DNA of 64,000 bases, from assembly GCA_029572965.1 (NCBI GenBank), contig JAKPQD010000133.1:57675-121674 (forward strand), written 5' to 3'. Below are positions 51,015 through 61,016 of the stretch, in pieces. This DNA comes from Bacteroidota bacterium. GTDB lineage: Bacteria > Bacteroidota > Bacteroidia > Bacteroidales > DTGW01. The notes beneath the pieces were generated by a model. It made no database searches and had not been told where the DNA came from. It saw only the letters and a list, made by a program, of their open reading frames with translations. The translations under genes and the position numbers were made by a program. The stretch's first letter is position 1, and each line of letters opens with the position of its first letter.

Positions 51015-53816
51015 TTATTGTAGCTTATTTTTGATGAATCTGCCTGTGTAAGAGTTGCGTTCGTTTATCAAATTTTCAGGAGTTCCTTCAAAAACAATAT
51101 TTCCGCCATTATCGCCTCCTTCTGGCCCCAAGTCAATAATCCAGTCGCCATATTTTATTACCTCCGGGTTATGCTCAATAATAATTAACGAATGTCCATG
51201 CGAAATTAGTGCATCAAAAGCATCTAAAAGTTTTTTTATGTCGTGAAAATGTAATCCAGTAGTTGGTTCATCAAAGATAAACAGGGTAGGGCCTTGCAGG
51301 CTGTTTTCTTTGCTCAGGTAACTTGCCAGTTTCACGCGTTGGCTTTCACCTCCTGATAGTGTTGATGAGGACTGTCCAAGTTTGATGTAGCCCAAACCAA
51401 CATTAAAAAGTGGTTGCAATTTTTCAACTATTTTATTCTGTGTAGCTCCTTTTTTATCAGAAAAAAACTGGATAGCTTCTTCTACTGTCATTTCAAGCAC
51501 TTCGTAGATATTTTTGCCATGATACCTGATTTCCAGGATGTCGTCTTTAAAACGCATCCCTTTGCAATTTTCGCAAACTAGCGTAACATCTGGCATAAAC
51601 TGCATTTCTACTTTTATATGTCCATCGCCCTGGCACACTTCGCATCGTCCCCCTTCTACATTAAAAGAAAAATGGGTGGGTGTAAATCCGTTATGAACGG
51701 CTTCTGGCACACTGGCGTATAACTTACGTATTTCGTCATAAGCTTTCAAAAAGGTAACCGGGTTGGAACGGCTCGAACGTCCAATCGGATTTTGGTCCAC
51801 ATATTCAATACCGCTGATGAGGTGAATATCCCCCTCGATTTTGTTAAAATTTCCCGGTTTGGCTATTTCTGCATTTAAAACCCTGCTCAATGCTGGGTAC
51901 AATATGCCTTTTACAAGGGAAGATTTGCCTGAGCCGCTAACACCGGTCACAACAGTCATTACATGCAAAGGGAATTTTACATCAATGCCTTTCAGGTTAT
52001 TTTCCCTCGCTCCGGTCAGTTTTATGAAGCTGTTCCATTTTCTGCGTGAATGGGGTACTTCAATTTTTTCTTTTCCGGTCAGATAGGCGGCAGTAAGGCT
52101 TTCTTTGTTTTTTTCAAGCTGTTGGTGGTTACCTTCAAATATTACTTTACCTCCCAAGCGTCCGGCAAAAGGCCCCATGTCGATGATATGGTCGGCAGCC
52201 CGCATGATTTCCTCGTCATGTTCGACAACCACTACGGTATTGCCAAGGTTTTTAAGGTTTTGCAAAACCTTTATCAAAAGGTCTGTATCTCGCGAATGTA
52301 AGCCAATACTGGGTTCGTCAAGAATATAGAGAGAGCCTGTAAGGCAGCTTCCAAGTGCCGTTGCAAGGTTGATACGTTGCGATTCGCCGCCAGATAAGGT
52401 TGAAGATGTCCTGTTAAGGGTCAAATACCCTAATCCAACGTCGAGGAGAAAGTTGATGCGGTTCTTTATTTCTGTCAAGAGCCTTCCGGCTACTTTGTTT
52501 TCGTAATCAGTCAACTGTATGGTGTCAAAGAAAGCTTTGAGTGCTGAAATAGGCATTAACACAAGCTCTGAAATTGATTTGCCTCCAACTTTTACATAAT
52601 GGGCTTCGGGTTTGAGCCTTGAGCCTAAACAAGCAGGGCAGGTAGTTTTTCCCCTAAAACGGGCGAGCATCACGCGGTTTTGTATTTTATAGCTTGATTC
52701 TTCAAGGTATTTAAAAAAATTGTTAATGCCTTCGAAGTACTTGTTGCCATTCCAAAGAACATCTATTTGTTCCTTTGTAAGGTCTGAATAAGCTCTGTGT
52801 ATTGGGAAATCAAATTTTGAAGCCGCATTGATAAGATCTTGTTTCCATTGGCCGGAGCTTTCGCCTCGCCAACATGCCACAGCATCTTCATACACTGATA
52901 AACTTTTGTCAGGTATCACCAGCTCAGGGTCAATGCCAATGGTTTTACCATATCCATCGCAGACAGGACAAGCCCCAAGCGGACTGTTGAATGAAAACAT
53001 GTGAACGCTGGGTTCTTCAAAGGCTACACCATCTTCTTCAAAACGAATGGAAAATTCGTTCCATTTGCGGTCAGATAAGGTAAAAACAAAACATTGCCCT
53101 TTGCCTATTAGCAGGGCAGACTGGGTCGAGTCGCCGCAACGCTCTCTAAATTCTTCATTGTCAGAGGTAATCAGACGGTCAACAATCAGGTTTATCGTTA
53201 GGTACTTTTTTGCATGGGCAATAGCCTCGATATCGTCAACCTGTTTGATATCTTCGCCTACTAACATTCTGGAAAGCCCTTCTTTTTTGAATTCCAATAA
53301 CTGGCCTTCAATATTTTTATCTTGCAGCGGCACTTTGGCAATAAGCAAAATCTTTTGGTCCAAAGGGAGCGACAATATAAAGTTTACCACGTCTGTTACC
53401 GAGTGTTTTCGGACAACGTTGCCTGTTTTGGGTGATATTGTTTGTCCAATGCGGGCAAAGAGCAACTTGAGGTATTCATATATTTCTGTAGATGTACCAA
53501 CTGTTGAACGAGGGTTTACCGAGTTTACCTTTTGTTCAATGGCAATAGCAGGCGGAATACCATGTATAAAATCAACTTCGGGTTTCTGCATCCGGCCTAA
53601 AAATTGACGAGCATAAGCCGATAAGCTCTCAACATACCGTCTTTGTCCTTCGGCATAAAGCGTATCAAATGCAAGCGAGGATTTGCCTGAACCAGAAAGC
53701 CCGGTGATAACAACAAGCTTGTTGCGTGGTATTTCTACAGTTACATTTTGTAAATTGTTTACCCGGGTCCCCTTGATTGTAATTGATTGATTATATTGTT
53801 TTTGCAAATTTGACAT
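51015..53816 (-). CDS. uvrA: Excinuclease ABC subunit A
   Basis: A 933-residue nucleotide-excision-repair ATPase with two ABC modules. First: Walker [27 protein letters not shown] and the zinc fingers CPVCDGYGK and CPACLGSR, signature [13 protein letters not shown]. Second: [15 protein letters not shown], zinc finger CEVCQGDGH...CENCKGMRF, signature [13 protein letters not shown] and [14 protein letters not shown]. It scans DNA with UvrB and hands over damage. Intact and of typical length. Confidence 0.97.
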   Translation of the reverse strand: MSNLQKQYNQSITIKGTRVNNLQNVTVEIPRNKLVVITGLSGSGKSSLAFDTLYAEGQRRYVESLSAYARQFLGRMQKPEVDFIHGIPPAIAIEQKVNSVNPRSTVGTSTEIYEYLKLLFARIGQTISPKTGNVVRKHSVTDVVNFILSLPLDQKILLIAKVPLQDKNIEGQLLEFKKEGLSRMLVGEDIKQVDDIEAIAHAKKYLTINLIVDRLITSDNEEFRERCGDSTQSALLIGKGQCFVFTLSDRKWNEFSIRFEEDGVAFEEPSVHMFSFNSPLGACPVCDGYGKTIGIDPELVIPDKSLSVYEDAVACWRGESSGQWKQDLINAASKFDFPIHRAYSDLTKEQIDVLWNGNKYFEGINNFFKYLEESSYKIQNRVMLARFRGKTTCPACLGSRLKPEAHYVKVGGKSISELVLMPISALKAFFDTIQLTDYENKVAGRLLTEIKNRINFLLDVGLGYLTLNRTSSTLSGGESQRINLATALGSCLTGSLYILDEPSIGLHSRDTDLLIKVLQNLKNLGNTVVVVEHDEEIMRAADHIIDMGPFAGRLGGKVIFEGNHQQLEKNKESLTAAYLTGKEKIEVPHSRRKWNSFIKLTGARENNLKGIDVKFPLHVMTVVTGVSGSGKSSLVKGILYPALSRVLNAEIAKPGNFNKIEGDIHLISGIEYVDQNPIGRSSRSNPVTFLKAYDEIRKLYASVPEAVHNGFTPTHFSFNVEGGRCEVCQGDGHIKVEMQFMPDVTLVCENCKGMRFKDDILEIRYHGKNIYEVLEMTVEEAIQFFSDKKGATQNKIVEKLQPLFNVGLGYIKLGQSSSTLSGGESQRVKLASYLSKENSLQGPTLFIFDEPTTGLHFHDIKKLLDAFDALISHGHSLIIIEHNPEVIKYGDWIIDLGPEGGDNGGNIVFEGTPENLINERNSYTGRFIKNKLQ

Positions 53817-53961
53817 AGCGTAAAAATGAAAAATTGTAAGCGCTTCAAAGGTAAAAATTTTGCTGATAAGAAATTTTTATTTATTTTCGACTCCTAATTT
53901 AAAATTTGAATGCCTATCGGAAAAAGTTTACGCTACTAAAACAAATCTTGCTAATTAAAAA

Positions 53962-53969
53962 AAGGAGGT
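53962..53969 (+). promoter_or_regulatory. Perfect Shine-Dalgarno sequence of the sigma-factor gene
   Basis: AAGGAGGT, complementary to the 16S 3' end, lies four bases before the GTG start at 53974. Such sites are very rare in Bacteroidota. Confidence 0.65.
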
Positions 53970-53973
53970 AGTC

Positions 53974-54561
53974 GTGAACTATACTGTTTTTTCTGATCAA
54001 GAGTTGATCAATTCGTTTATTGCAGGCAATAATGAAGCCCTTGAGGTTTTATTTTTACGTCACAAGGATAAAGTCTATAGTTATATTTATATCACAGTGC
54101 GAAACAAATCACTGGCAGAGGATATTTTTCAGGATACCTTCATCAAAGTCCTCAATTCATTGAAAGAAGGCAGGTATAACGAACATGGAAAGTTTTTAGG
54201 ATGGGTACTTCGTATTGCCCATAATCTTATCATTGACCATTTTCGTAAGGTGAAGCAGATGAGCTTTGTTTCAGACGACATATTATCAGGATGTTCATCG
54301 CATAATAAAAATCATTTTGATAAAAATGTTGAAGATGCTATGGTAAAAGAGCAGATATACAGCGATGCCAAACGTATGATTGAATTTTTGCCGGCAGAAC
54401 AGCGTGAAGTTGTGTTGCTTCGTATTTTTGGCGATTTGAGCTTTAAAGAAATAGCAGATATGACCCAGGTTAGTTTGAACACTGCATTAGGCCGAATGAG
54501 ATATGCTTTAATTAATTTGCGAAAATTGGCTGAGAAACATAAAATTATTTTAGAAGAATAA
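53974..54561 (+). CDS. Sigma-70 family RNA polymerase sigma factor, ECF-like
   Basis: A 195-residue protein starting at GTG. Region 2: DQELINSFIAGNNEALEVLFLRHKDKVYSYIY and EDIFQDTFIKVLNSL, then GWVLRIAHNLIIDHFRKVKQ (2.4). Region 4: FLPAEQREVVLLRIFGDLSFKEIADMTQVSLNTALGRMRYALINLRK. The order fits ECF sigma factors of the SigW/RpoE type. No anti-sigma with a membrane segment follows; only a 61-residue small protein does. The strong Shine-Dalgarno suggests special translational control. Confidence 0.93.
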   Translation: MNYTVFSDQELINSFIAGNNEALEVLFLRHKDKVYSYIYITVRNKSLAEDIFQDTFIKVLNSLKEGRYNEHGKFLGWVLRIAHNLIIDHFRKVKQMSFVSDDILSGCSSHNKNHFDKNVEDAMVKEQIYSDAKRMIEFLPAEQREVVLLRIFGDLSFKEIADMTQVSLNTALGRMRYALINLRKLAEKHKIILEE

Positions 54562-54625
54562 TTTAACCTATAAATACTATTGGGTAACTTGTTGCGTTGG
54601 TACATTATAAAACTTAAACAAAAAG

Positions 54626-54811
54626 ATGCCTATGCAACAAACCTCTACACTTTTTTTTATTGAAGACAATACCGACGACAGCCATATAGAATTCATGCAT
54701 TCGCTGTTGCTTAATTCAGAGTTTGATGGCTTTATTTCGGTGGACGAACTAACTTATCAAGCCCCGCAGCGGGTAACAAATTATGTACTTCAGCTGATAC
54801 GAAACAGCTGA
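54626..54811 (+). CDS. 61-residue small protein downstream of the sigma factor
   Basis: Starts MPMQQTSTLFFIEDNTDDSH (ATG 54626 or 54632) and ends PQRVTNYVLQLIRNS. No membrane segment and no recognised domain. It is 64 bases after the sigma gene in the same direction and is followed by a strong terminator, so it is the last gene of that transcript. Position invites the idea of a soluble regulator of the sigma factor; the C-terminus slightly resembles short Bacteroidota proteins found after sigma genes. Confidence 0.6.
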   Translation: MPMQQTSTLFFIEDNTDDSHIEFMHSLLLNSEFDGFISVDELTYQAPQRVTNYVLQLIRNS

Positions 54812-54815
54812 TAAT

Positions 54816-54846
54816 AAAAAAGCCGGTTTTTGAAGCCGGCTTTTTT
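54816..54846. terminator. Strong bidirectional terminator
   Basis: AAAAAAGCCGG (54816-54826) pairs with CCGGCTTTTTT (54836-54846), 9-base loop. It serves the sigma-factor unit and the convergent T9SS gene. Confidence 0.85.
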
Positions 54847-54859
54847 GTCGTTTTTTTAA

Positions 54860-55876
54860 TTACTGCTTGATAATCTTGTGCGTATAGCTTCTTTCGTTAT
54901 TGCTGATTTTCAGATAATAAATGCCATATTTCATCCCAAGTTCTTCTGTCGATAAGCTAAGGTTGACATCCCCTGCACTGTATTTTTGTTTAGAAATGAT
55001 TGATTTTACAAATTTCCCGGAGGCATCGTACAAATCAACGCTCAGTTTTTGTTGAGAGCTCAACTTGCATGAAATATTTATCACTTCTTCACAAGGATTG
55101 GGAAATACTTTTGTAGTAGAAATAAACTCTGGGGTTTCAACAGCAGTAGGGCTTTTCTTGCTGGTCGTAACATTAGCAAATAAAGCTGTTTCGGCAGTAT
55201 ATTCTTGCGCTTGGGTAACATATTTAATGATAACAAGAACAGGATATCTTAAATCTTCAGCATACCAGCGGTATGTAATTTCTTTAATCGGCGTACTGTT
55301 AGTGTATTCAATAGTCCTGACCTGCTTAACCCTCAAAACATTGTCAATAGTAACATCGTTGGGCAAGAGCAGCGTTCCGGTAGCATCACCATATATTTCG
55401 TATTGTCCGTTAATGGCAACAGAACTATTGCCCGAGGTTTGAGTCCCTGAATAGTAACCTGTAACTTTATTTCCATAAGAAAAAGGAAATTTCAGTTTTA
55501 GAAAAGGTTTGTCATAGCGGGTTACAGTATTACCACAAACGCTACCATATTGCAACATCTTATCTTTACTGGTATTGAAGTAAAAAAGGTTGCCAAATTC
55601 TTCCAAAACAAAATTTGAGTTGTCGATTTTTACATCGCTGGCAATGTTTTCGGGGGCATACATGTGACTGGTAAGGTCTTTATCAGATTTTTCAAGTGTT
55701 GTAAAATCCCAGATAACATTTTCTCCGGCAAGGCCTTCATTGGCATTTTTCATCAGGTTGAAATGGTGCGAATCGCCAGGCCTGAAGCTGTGTTTTTCTG
55801 AGGTCAGCTTTGTCTGGCCAAAAAATATTGCTGAACTTGCCAGCAAAACAGAGGATAGTAAAAATATCTTTCTCAT
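54860..55876 (-). CDS. Secreted protein with T9SS type A sorting domain
   Basis: A 338-residue protein: signal peptide (RKIFLLSSVLLASSAIFFGQ), a beta-rich body of unknown family (from HSFRPGDSHHFNLMKNA to about 245; GENVIWDFTTLE is characteristic of several Bacteroidota surface proteins), then the sorting domain starting TKVFPNPCEEVINISC and ending GIYYLKISNNERSYTHKIIKQ. It would cross the outer membrane by type IX secretion and be surface-attached or released. No catalytic motif seen. Confidence 0.82.
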   Translation of the reverse strand: MRKIFLLSSVLLASSAIFFGQTKLTSEKHSFRPGDSHHFNLMKNANEGLAGENVIWDFTTLEKSDKDLTSHMYAPENIASDVKIDNSNFVLEEFGNLFYFNTSKDKMLQYGSVCGNTVTRYDKPFLKLKFPFSYGNKVTGYYSGTQTSGNSSVAINGQYEIYGDATGTLLLPNDVTIDNVLRVKQVRTIEYTNSTPIKEITYRWYAEDLRYPVLVIIKYVTQAQEYTAETALFANVTTSKKSPTAVETPEFISTTKVFPNPCEEVINISCKLSSQQKLSVDLYDASGKFVKSIISKQKYSAGDVNLSLSTEELGMKYGIYYLKISNNERSYTHKIIKQ

Positions 55877-55961
55877 AAAATTCAGGGTTTTTATTTAATA
55901 AAATCAAAGTTAATGAGAAATAAGCTTTAATACAAATTGCAGGTCAAATTTAACTTAAATA

Positions 55962-56369
55962 TCATATTGAAGAAGAAACTGGTACAAAGTTTTCGATAAG
56001 GGCTTTTTTCAATTGTTCAGGTGTGTATGGCTTGTAAATAGCGGCATTTATTTTACTTGCTTTAAGTTTATTTTCTAAATTGGGGTCTTCAGACGCTGAC
56101 ACTACTATTATTGGCGTATTTTGATTCTTCTCAGCAGATGACCTTATAAAGCTGGCTATTTCCCAGCCATCCAAAACAGGAATGTTTAAATCGAGCAATA
56201 CAACATCAAAGTTTTCTTGCCCTAACAGCGTTATGGCTGATTGTCCGTCTGTAGCAATGGAATAAATCATCCCGAATGAATCTAAGCATCTTTTTGCAAT
56301 AAGCAGGTTTAACTGGTTGTCTTCTACGATTAAAACCTTTTTACCATTAAGAATTGCTGCGTCATTCAT
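55962..56369 (-). CDS. Single-domain response regulator
   Basis: A 135-residue receiver domain: KKVLIVEDNQLNLLIAKRCL (Glu16, Asp17), phospho-acceptor Asp60 in VVLLDLNIPVLDGWEIA, Ser in IIVVSASED and Lys in AIYKPYTPEQL. No output domain. It starts 3 bases after the PAS/GAF sensor gene on the same strand, so the two are co-expressed; since that sensor has no kinase, the phosphate donor must be elsewhere. Confidence 0.88.
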   Translation of the reverse strand: MNDAAILNGKKVLIVEDNQLNLLIAKRCLDSFGMIYSIATDGQSAITLLGQENFDVVLLDLNIPVLDGWEIASFIRSSAEKNQNTPIIVVSASEDPNLENKLKASKINAAIYKPYTPEQLKKALIENFVPVSSSI

Positions 56370-56372
56370 ATT

Positions 56373-58931
56373 TTATTGCATCTTTTTTCGGGCACAAATT
56401 GTCATATAATTTGATGAAATGTCCGGGTAAAGGCTAAACCAGTATTGTTCGTTGTAAATTTCCAGGTTCATTTCTTCAATTGATTGTTTGGTGTAAATCG
56501 AGTTAAAGATATCATAAAAAGATGAATGATAATTGTCAGATATAAATTGTTTTATTGTTTCAGCCTGTTTGTTAGAGTATATTACGTTTCCGGTACGGTC
56601 AACCCGCATAAAAGCAACCGGGCTGTCATCGGTAATGCCGGCAAGGGACAAAAGCTGTCTTTCGTAATTTTTACGCCTCGAAATATCGACCATTACAGCT
56701 CGTAACCCAATAGGCATGTGCTCTTTCATGATGATATTGATATAAACCATCACCGGAATCTCATTTCCTTCGCGGTCAACGATGGTGTATTCAATGTTTT
56801 CGATATGTTCGCTTCTGAGCATTTTTTCAAAATTTTCCAAAAGCCTTTGTTTATCTACTTGTGTAAAAAGATTGAAGAATATTTTGCCTTTGCTTAGGTC
56901 GTTTTCATTAAAGCCAAACTGGATTTGCATTTGTTTGTTGGCAAAGGTGATTTTGCCATTGATAGAAGCTTCACAAACCATCTCGGGCAGCAGTTCGGCT
57001 AATTCTCTGAACCGTCGTTCGCTCATTTTCAATGACTGGATGGCATCATGGTTTTTGAAAGTATTTTGCAGAATGGTCGAAAATGTAATGAAGAATTGCT
57101 TGTCACTTTCATTCCAGGTTGCACAATTGTTGTCAACAATAGCAATGAAACCACTCATACTGGTTGAAACAAATATGGGGTTTAACACTGTTTTTAAAAA
57201 ATCATCGGGGTGAAAAATGTTCAGAATTTCGTTGTCTTGAATATTGGAAAGTTGTATCTCGACCAGTTCTTTATTCATTAGCTTTTGATGTATATTGCTG
57301 ATCATTGAGTATGGAATAGCCTGCCATTCGTTGCGTTTGGGATTGAGGTCTGGCGAATACCATTCGTGTGTACACGAAAAAGCTTTTCCACTGAGTATAT
57401 TTTGAAATAAAAGTACCCGGCTTGATTTTAAAAAGTTGCCTGCAATGCGCAATGACTCATTAATTTTATAGTCGAAGTTGTCGGAAGTGTTCAAAATAAA
57501 AGAAATCTCAGATAGCAAACTTTGTTTTTCCAGGTTTTTACGGATTTTTCGCTCATTCTTTTTTCTTTCGTCAATGTTGGACAAGAACCTGATGGCATAT
57601 TCCATCCCTTCTACCTCGTGAAATTCCCATCTTTCTTCCATCTCGATTTTTACCAGACCTTGTCTTTTAAACGTGATATCGTGGTTGATTTTTTTCTCAT
57701 TTTTCAGGGTCTCAAAAAATTTTTTCCATTTATTGATATCGTTCAATGATTCGTCTAAGTCAAATATTGATAAATGCAACATATCTGCCAGCATGAACCC
57801 ATAAAGCTCAGATGATTCTTTGTTTGAATAAATGATTTTTCCTTCTTTGTCGATAAGGATAATCCCTTCATTAGATTGTGTCAATACCTGGTTTAAAATA
57901 TGGCTTTTACTTTGTTGTTGTTTTTGTTCGGTAATATCAGAGGCAACAACATGTATCTGGGTAACATCTCCGCTTGTATCGGAGAGTGATTGTAAAATTC
58001 CTTCAAACCAAATGATATTGCCCTTTTCATTATTTATTCTGAAATGTACAACTTTATCAATGTTTTGTTTTATGCTTAATTTGTCAAGTTCGGCAGATAT
58101 TAATTCTTTGTCATCAGGATGGACAATGTCTGCAAAGTTGCTTTTTATCAGTTTTTCTTTGCTGCTTTTTAAGGTGTTACAGGTAGAGTTGGAAACGTAT
58201 TTTATTTTTCCCTCCGGAGAACATATCATAACAATATCGTTGGTTGTCTCAGTCAATACCCTAAACTGCTTTTCGTCATTGGCAATTTTGTTTTTGAGGT
58301 TAGCCAATGATTGGTTCCTTTTAAGCAGCTGCTGGTTTTTTAAAAAAAGTGAGTCTTGGAGAGACTTTTCAATTTTTATAAAATAATAAATGAAGTAAAT
58401 GATTAAAAATGCAGGGACAAGGCTGCTGATGTCATACAAAAAGCCCGGAACAGGGTTGTATTTGTAAGGCACTTCAAAAAGCCTGTCCTGGGCAAACATG
58501 ATAAAGGAACAAAATGCCAACTGGGCAATAGCTGTATAAAACCTATATTTTGAATCGAGGATAAGAAAAGCATATATGATAATTACCAAAGGCCAAAGTA
58601 TAGCCGGGGCTGAAGCCGAATAACCAAAAAGTACAAAGGAGAAGTTGACAGAAATAAGCAATAAGGTCAATGTACTATAAGAAATCCACCTGATGTTTTT
58701 GGTTTTAAAAGCAATAACGAGCATTATCAGACTGGTTATCAAATAAGGCATGCTGATAAACCTAAAAATTTCGGATGAGGAGTAATACAAAAATAAATTT
58801 GAAAAGATTGAAATGACAAGCAGAAAAGCACTGAATTGCAGTATTAACCGGTTTTTAAAGAGGTCATACCGGTTTTTTACCGAGAAAAGAAAGGCAAGAG
58901 AGTATTTTTTCTTCTTTAGGAAAAATTTCAT
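56373..58931 (-). CDS. Membrane PAS/GAF multisensor protein without a kinase domain
   Basis: 852 residues. Six or so membrane segments in 1-190, a coiled coil (about 190-225), PAS 1 (FRVLTETTNDIVMICSPEGKIKYVS) with PAC, PAS 2 (ILNQVLTQSNEGIILIDKEGKIIYSN), a GAF-like domain (about 480-640), PAS 3 (FRELAELLPEMVCEASINGKITFAN) and PAS 4 (DDSPVAFMRVDRTGNVIYSN), then an abrupt end SNYMTICARKKMQ. No HisKA, HATPase, GGDEF or other output is present and the stop is clean, so it is either a kinase-less adaptor or a truncated hybrid kinase. Confidence 0.82.
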   Translation of the reverse strand: MKFFLKKKKYSLAFLFSVKNRYDLFKNRLILQFSAFLLVISIFSNLFLYYSSSEIFRFISMPYLITSLIMLVIAFKTKNIRWISYSTLTLLLISVNFSFVLFGYSASAPAILWPLVIIIYAFLILDSKYRFYTAIAQLAFCSFIMFAQDRLFEVPYKYNPVPGFLYDISSLVPAFLIIYFIYYFIKIEKSLQDSLFLKNQQLLKRNQSLANLKNKIANDEKQFRVLTETTNDIVMICSPEGKIKYVSNSTCNTLKSSKEKLIKSNFADIVHPDDKELISAELDKLSIKQNIDKVVHFRINNEKGNIIWFEGILQSLSDTSGDVTQIHVVASDITEQKQQQSKSHILNQVLTQSNEGIILIDKEGKIIYSNKESSELYGFMLADMLHLSIFDLDESLNDINKWKKFFETLKNEKKINHDITFKRQGLVKIEMEERWEFHEVEGMEYAIRFLSNIDERKKNERKIRKNLEKQSLLSEISFILNTSDNFDYKINESLRIAGNFLKSSRVLLFQNILSGKAFSCTHEWYSPDLNPKRNEWQAIPYSMISNIHQKLMNKELVEIQLSNIQDNEILNIFHPDDFLKTVLNPIFVSTSMSGFIAIVDNNCATWNESDKQFFITFSTILQNTFKNHDAIQSLKMSERRFRELAELLPEMVCEASINGKITFANKQMQIQFGFNENDLSKGKIFFNLFTQVDKQRLLENFEKMLRSEHIENIEYTIVDREGNEIPVMVYINIIMKEHMPIGLRAVMVDISRRKNYERQLLSLAGITDDSPVAFMRVDRTGNVIYSNKQAETIKQFISDNYHSSFYDIFNSIYTKQSIEEMNLEIYNEQYWFSLYPDISSNYMTICARKKMQ

Positions 58932-59177
58932 AATTTATTGTTATGATGATTGATAAAATTGTTATTATTGATTTTTAAGCCATTAAAAAATAATCAAAAC
59001 CGCTGTTCAACTTCGTTTTATTATTAAATATACTAAAAAAAGAAGGAATAGTTTTAAAAAAGAAGCAAAAAATACAAACAGTCTGAAAAGAAGTTTTAGT
59101 AAAAGTTCGAAACTCATATCAGCGTATTTATTTAAAAAAGGCTTATTTTTATCCAGAATTTCTAAATAAGACTGAAA

Positions 59178-60581
59178 ATGAATAAACCCTATATTGGATT
59201 ATTTTTTGTTTTTTGTTTTGTCTCAATACAGATGTTTGCCCGTGAACGTAAGATAGACACGTTGGCCTATATACCTGATGAAGATGAATATAACCTGGTT
59301 GTTTCTGCCATTAAAGGAGATATTCCCACTGCAAAATCATTAATAGATAAAGGCATTAATGTAAATACTTCTATTGACGAAAACATGACCCCGCTGGTGT
59401 ATGCGGCTATGGGGGGCCAGGAAAAGATGATTGTATATCTCATTGGCAAAGGGGCAGAAGTGAATTACCGGGCCACTCAGGGGCCTACGCCCCTTGTTGC
59501 TGCAGTGAGGTCAAAACACAGGTCGATAGTTGATTTGCTAATTAGTAAGGGTGCAGAAATAGACATACCTGATGCCAATGGCCGTACCCCCCTTATGTAT
59601 TCTATTCTTTCGGAAGATACCTTGTTGTTTGAGAAGTTTATTAAGGCCGGAGCAGATATCCATCACAAGGACACCACTGGAATTGATGTATTGATGTCTG
59701 CGGTAATCAATGACCAAAAATATTTTGTTCAGAAACTCATTGAACTTGGGGCTACTGCCGATACTTATGATGAAAACAATGTTACTCCTCTTATGGTAGC
59801 TGTAAGCCGTGGAGATATTGAAATGGCAACTATTCTTCTGGACAACAAAGCAGATATAAACCATAAAAGTCATAATCAACAAACCGCATTGACGGTAGCT
59901 ATTGAGAATATGGATGAACAAATGGTTGATTTTCTTATAAAAAGAGGGGCAGATGTTAACCAGAAATTGACTTTTGCTGAAAAACCGAGTACTGTAGCTA
60001 ATTACTTCAATGTAAATGCTTTTATTAAAGACGCCTTATATAGTGCAGGTGCAAAAAAAACGTGGTTGCCTGATTACCGAAAGTTTGTTGCTGGCCCTCT
60101 AATATTAGGCAACATGGATGAACTGTTCACTGGTATTGAAGTTGGCCTTAAAGATTACAGGTATAATAGTGATTTGCTCCTGGGTTTTATCATAAGGCCT
60201 TTTCCAATCAGGGTACAAGCCGATTTTGAAGGCCGTACCTACCAGTTTTGGGAAGGGCGCTCGGCATTTTTTCTTGGCATAGAAAAACGATTGGCCTTGA
60301 TACGAAAAGCAAATGACCAGCAACTGGGATTTTTGTTTGGGGCAAAGGGTGCATACACCTTTGGCAATTACAGAGGGACAACATTAGATTTTGAAAATTC
60401 AATTGTTCCTATGTTTAATGCCGGTGTTTATGTCTCCAACAGGTATTTGCAGATAGGGCTTAGCTATGTTTATACCAATTTTAAAGCCAAAACGGTTTCC
60501 AACAACAGGATGGAACTTTCGGTCAGGCTATATTTAGGGAAAGCTTTTAATTTTTCAAAAAATGATTATTCGCCATGGTAA
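59178..60581 (+). CDS. Ankyrin-repeat protein with C-terminal outer-membrane beta-barrel-like domain
   Basis: A 467-residue exported protein: signal peptide (PYIGLFFVFCFVSIQMFA), then about seven ankyrin repeats (residues 38-270; for example TPLVYAAMGGQEKMIVYLIGK and TPLMVAVSRGDIEMATILLD), then a beta-rich region (about 295-467) with WLPDYRKFVAGPLILGN, AFFLGIEKRLAL, YLQIGLSYVYTNF and an aromatic-alternating end RLYLGKAFNFSKNDYSPW. The barrel part resembles small outer-membrane porin-like domains. A periplasmic ankyrin domain tethered to an outer-membrane barrel is unusual. It overlaps the next gene by 7 bases. Confidence 0.75.
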   Translation: MNKPYIGLFFVFCFVSIQMFARERKIDTLAYIPDEDEYNLVVSAIKGDIPTAKSLIDKGINVNTSIDENMTPLVYAAMGGQEKMIVYLIGKGAEVNYRATQGPTPLVAAVRSKHRSIVDLLISKGAEIDIPDANGRTPLMYSILSEDTLLFEKFIKAGADIHHKDTTGIDVLMSAVINDQKYFVQKLIELGATADTYDENNVTPLMVAVSRGDIEMATILLDNKADINHKSHNQQTALTVAIENMDEQMVDFLIKRGADVNQKLTFAEKPSTVANYFNVNAFIKDALYSAGAKKTWLPDYRKFVAGPLILGNMDELFTGIEVGLKDYRYNSDLLLGFIIRPFPIRVQADFEGRTYQFWEGRSAFFLGIEKRLALIRKANDQQLGFLFGAKGAYTFGNYRGTTLDFENSIVPMFNAGVYVSNRYLQIGLSYVYTNFKAKTVSNNRMELSVRLYLGKAFNFSKNDYSPW

Positions 60582-61009
60582 AGTTGTTATATAGAATCAC
60601 GTTTTTATTTATCATAGTAAATATGCTCATTATGGTAAGCTGTTCTAATGAAACAGTAGGAGAAGACTATTATTGCGTTGATTGTATTTCGGAAGAACCC
60701 GATACGGCACAGTTAATAGTTAAAGTTTCGTATCAACAAGACAAAGACAGTATAAAACTATTGGTATATAACAACAAGTTTTCATTAGACACAAAGCTTG
60801 ACACCATCTTGAATGATACTATTGCTAAAGATGTGCTGAAGTTTTATGTGAAAGTAAATGAATACTATTCTGCCGAAGCTATTTATTATGTTGGGGGAAA
60901 AGAAATACATGCCATAGATGGCGGATGGTTCGAAACTAAGAAAATAGAAGGTTGCCAGAATACCTGCTGGAAATTGATAGGTGGAGATTACGATTTACGG
61001 TTAAAATAA
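60575..61009 (+). CDS. Small lipoprotein
   Basis: A 144-residue lipoprotein (lipobox LIMVSCSNE, Cys23). It has a CVDC pair early and CQNTC near the end, so two disulfides are likely, and a beta-rich middle (LIVKVSYQQDKDSIKLLVYNN). Family not recognised. The start overlaps the ankyrin gene's last codons, indicating coupled translation; the next lipoprotein starts 7 bases after its stop. Confidence 0.72.
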   Translation: MVKLLYRITFLFIIVNMLIMVSCSNETVGEDYYCVDCISEEPDTAQLIVKVSYQQDKDSIKLLVYNNKFSLDTKLDTILNDTIAKDVLKFYVKVNEYYSAEAIYYVGGKEIHAIDGGWFETKKIEGCQNTCWKLIGGDYDLRLK

Positions 61010-61016
61010 AAAATAG

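Noticed and set aside
53047..53607. 186-codon plus-strand ORF within uvrA
   Set aside because: Antisense to the highly conserved uvrA frame; product looks like a random translation.
57832..58386. 184-codon plus-strand ORF within the PAS sensor gene
   Set aside because: Antisense shadow of PAS domains; no start context or family pattern.
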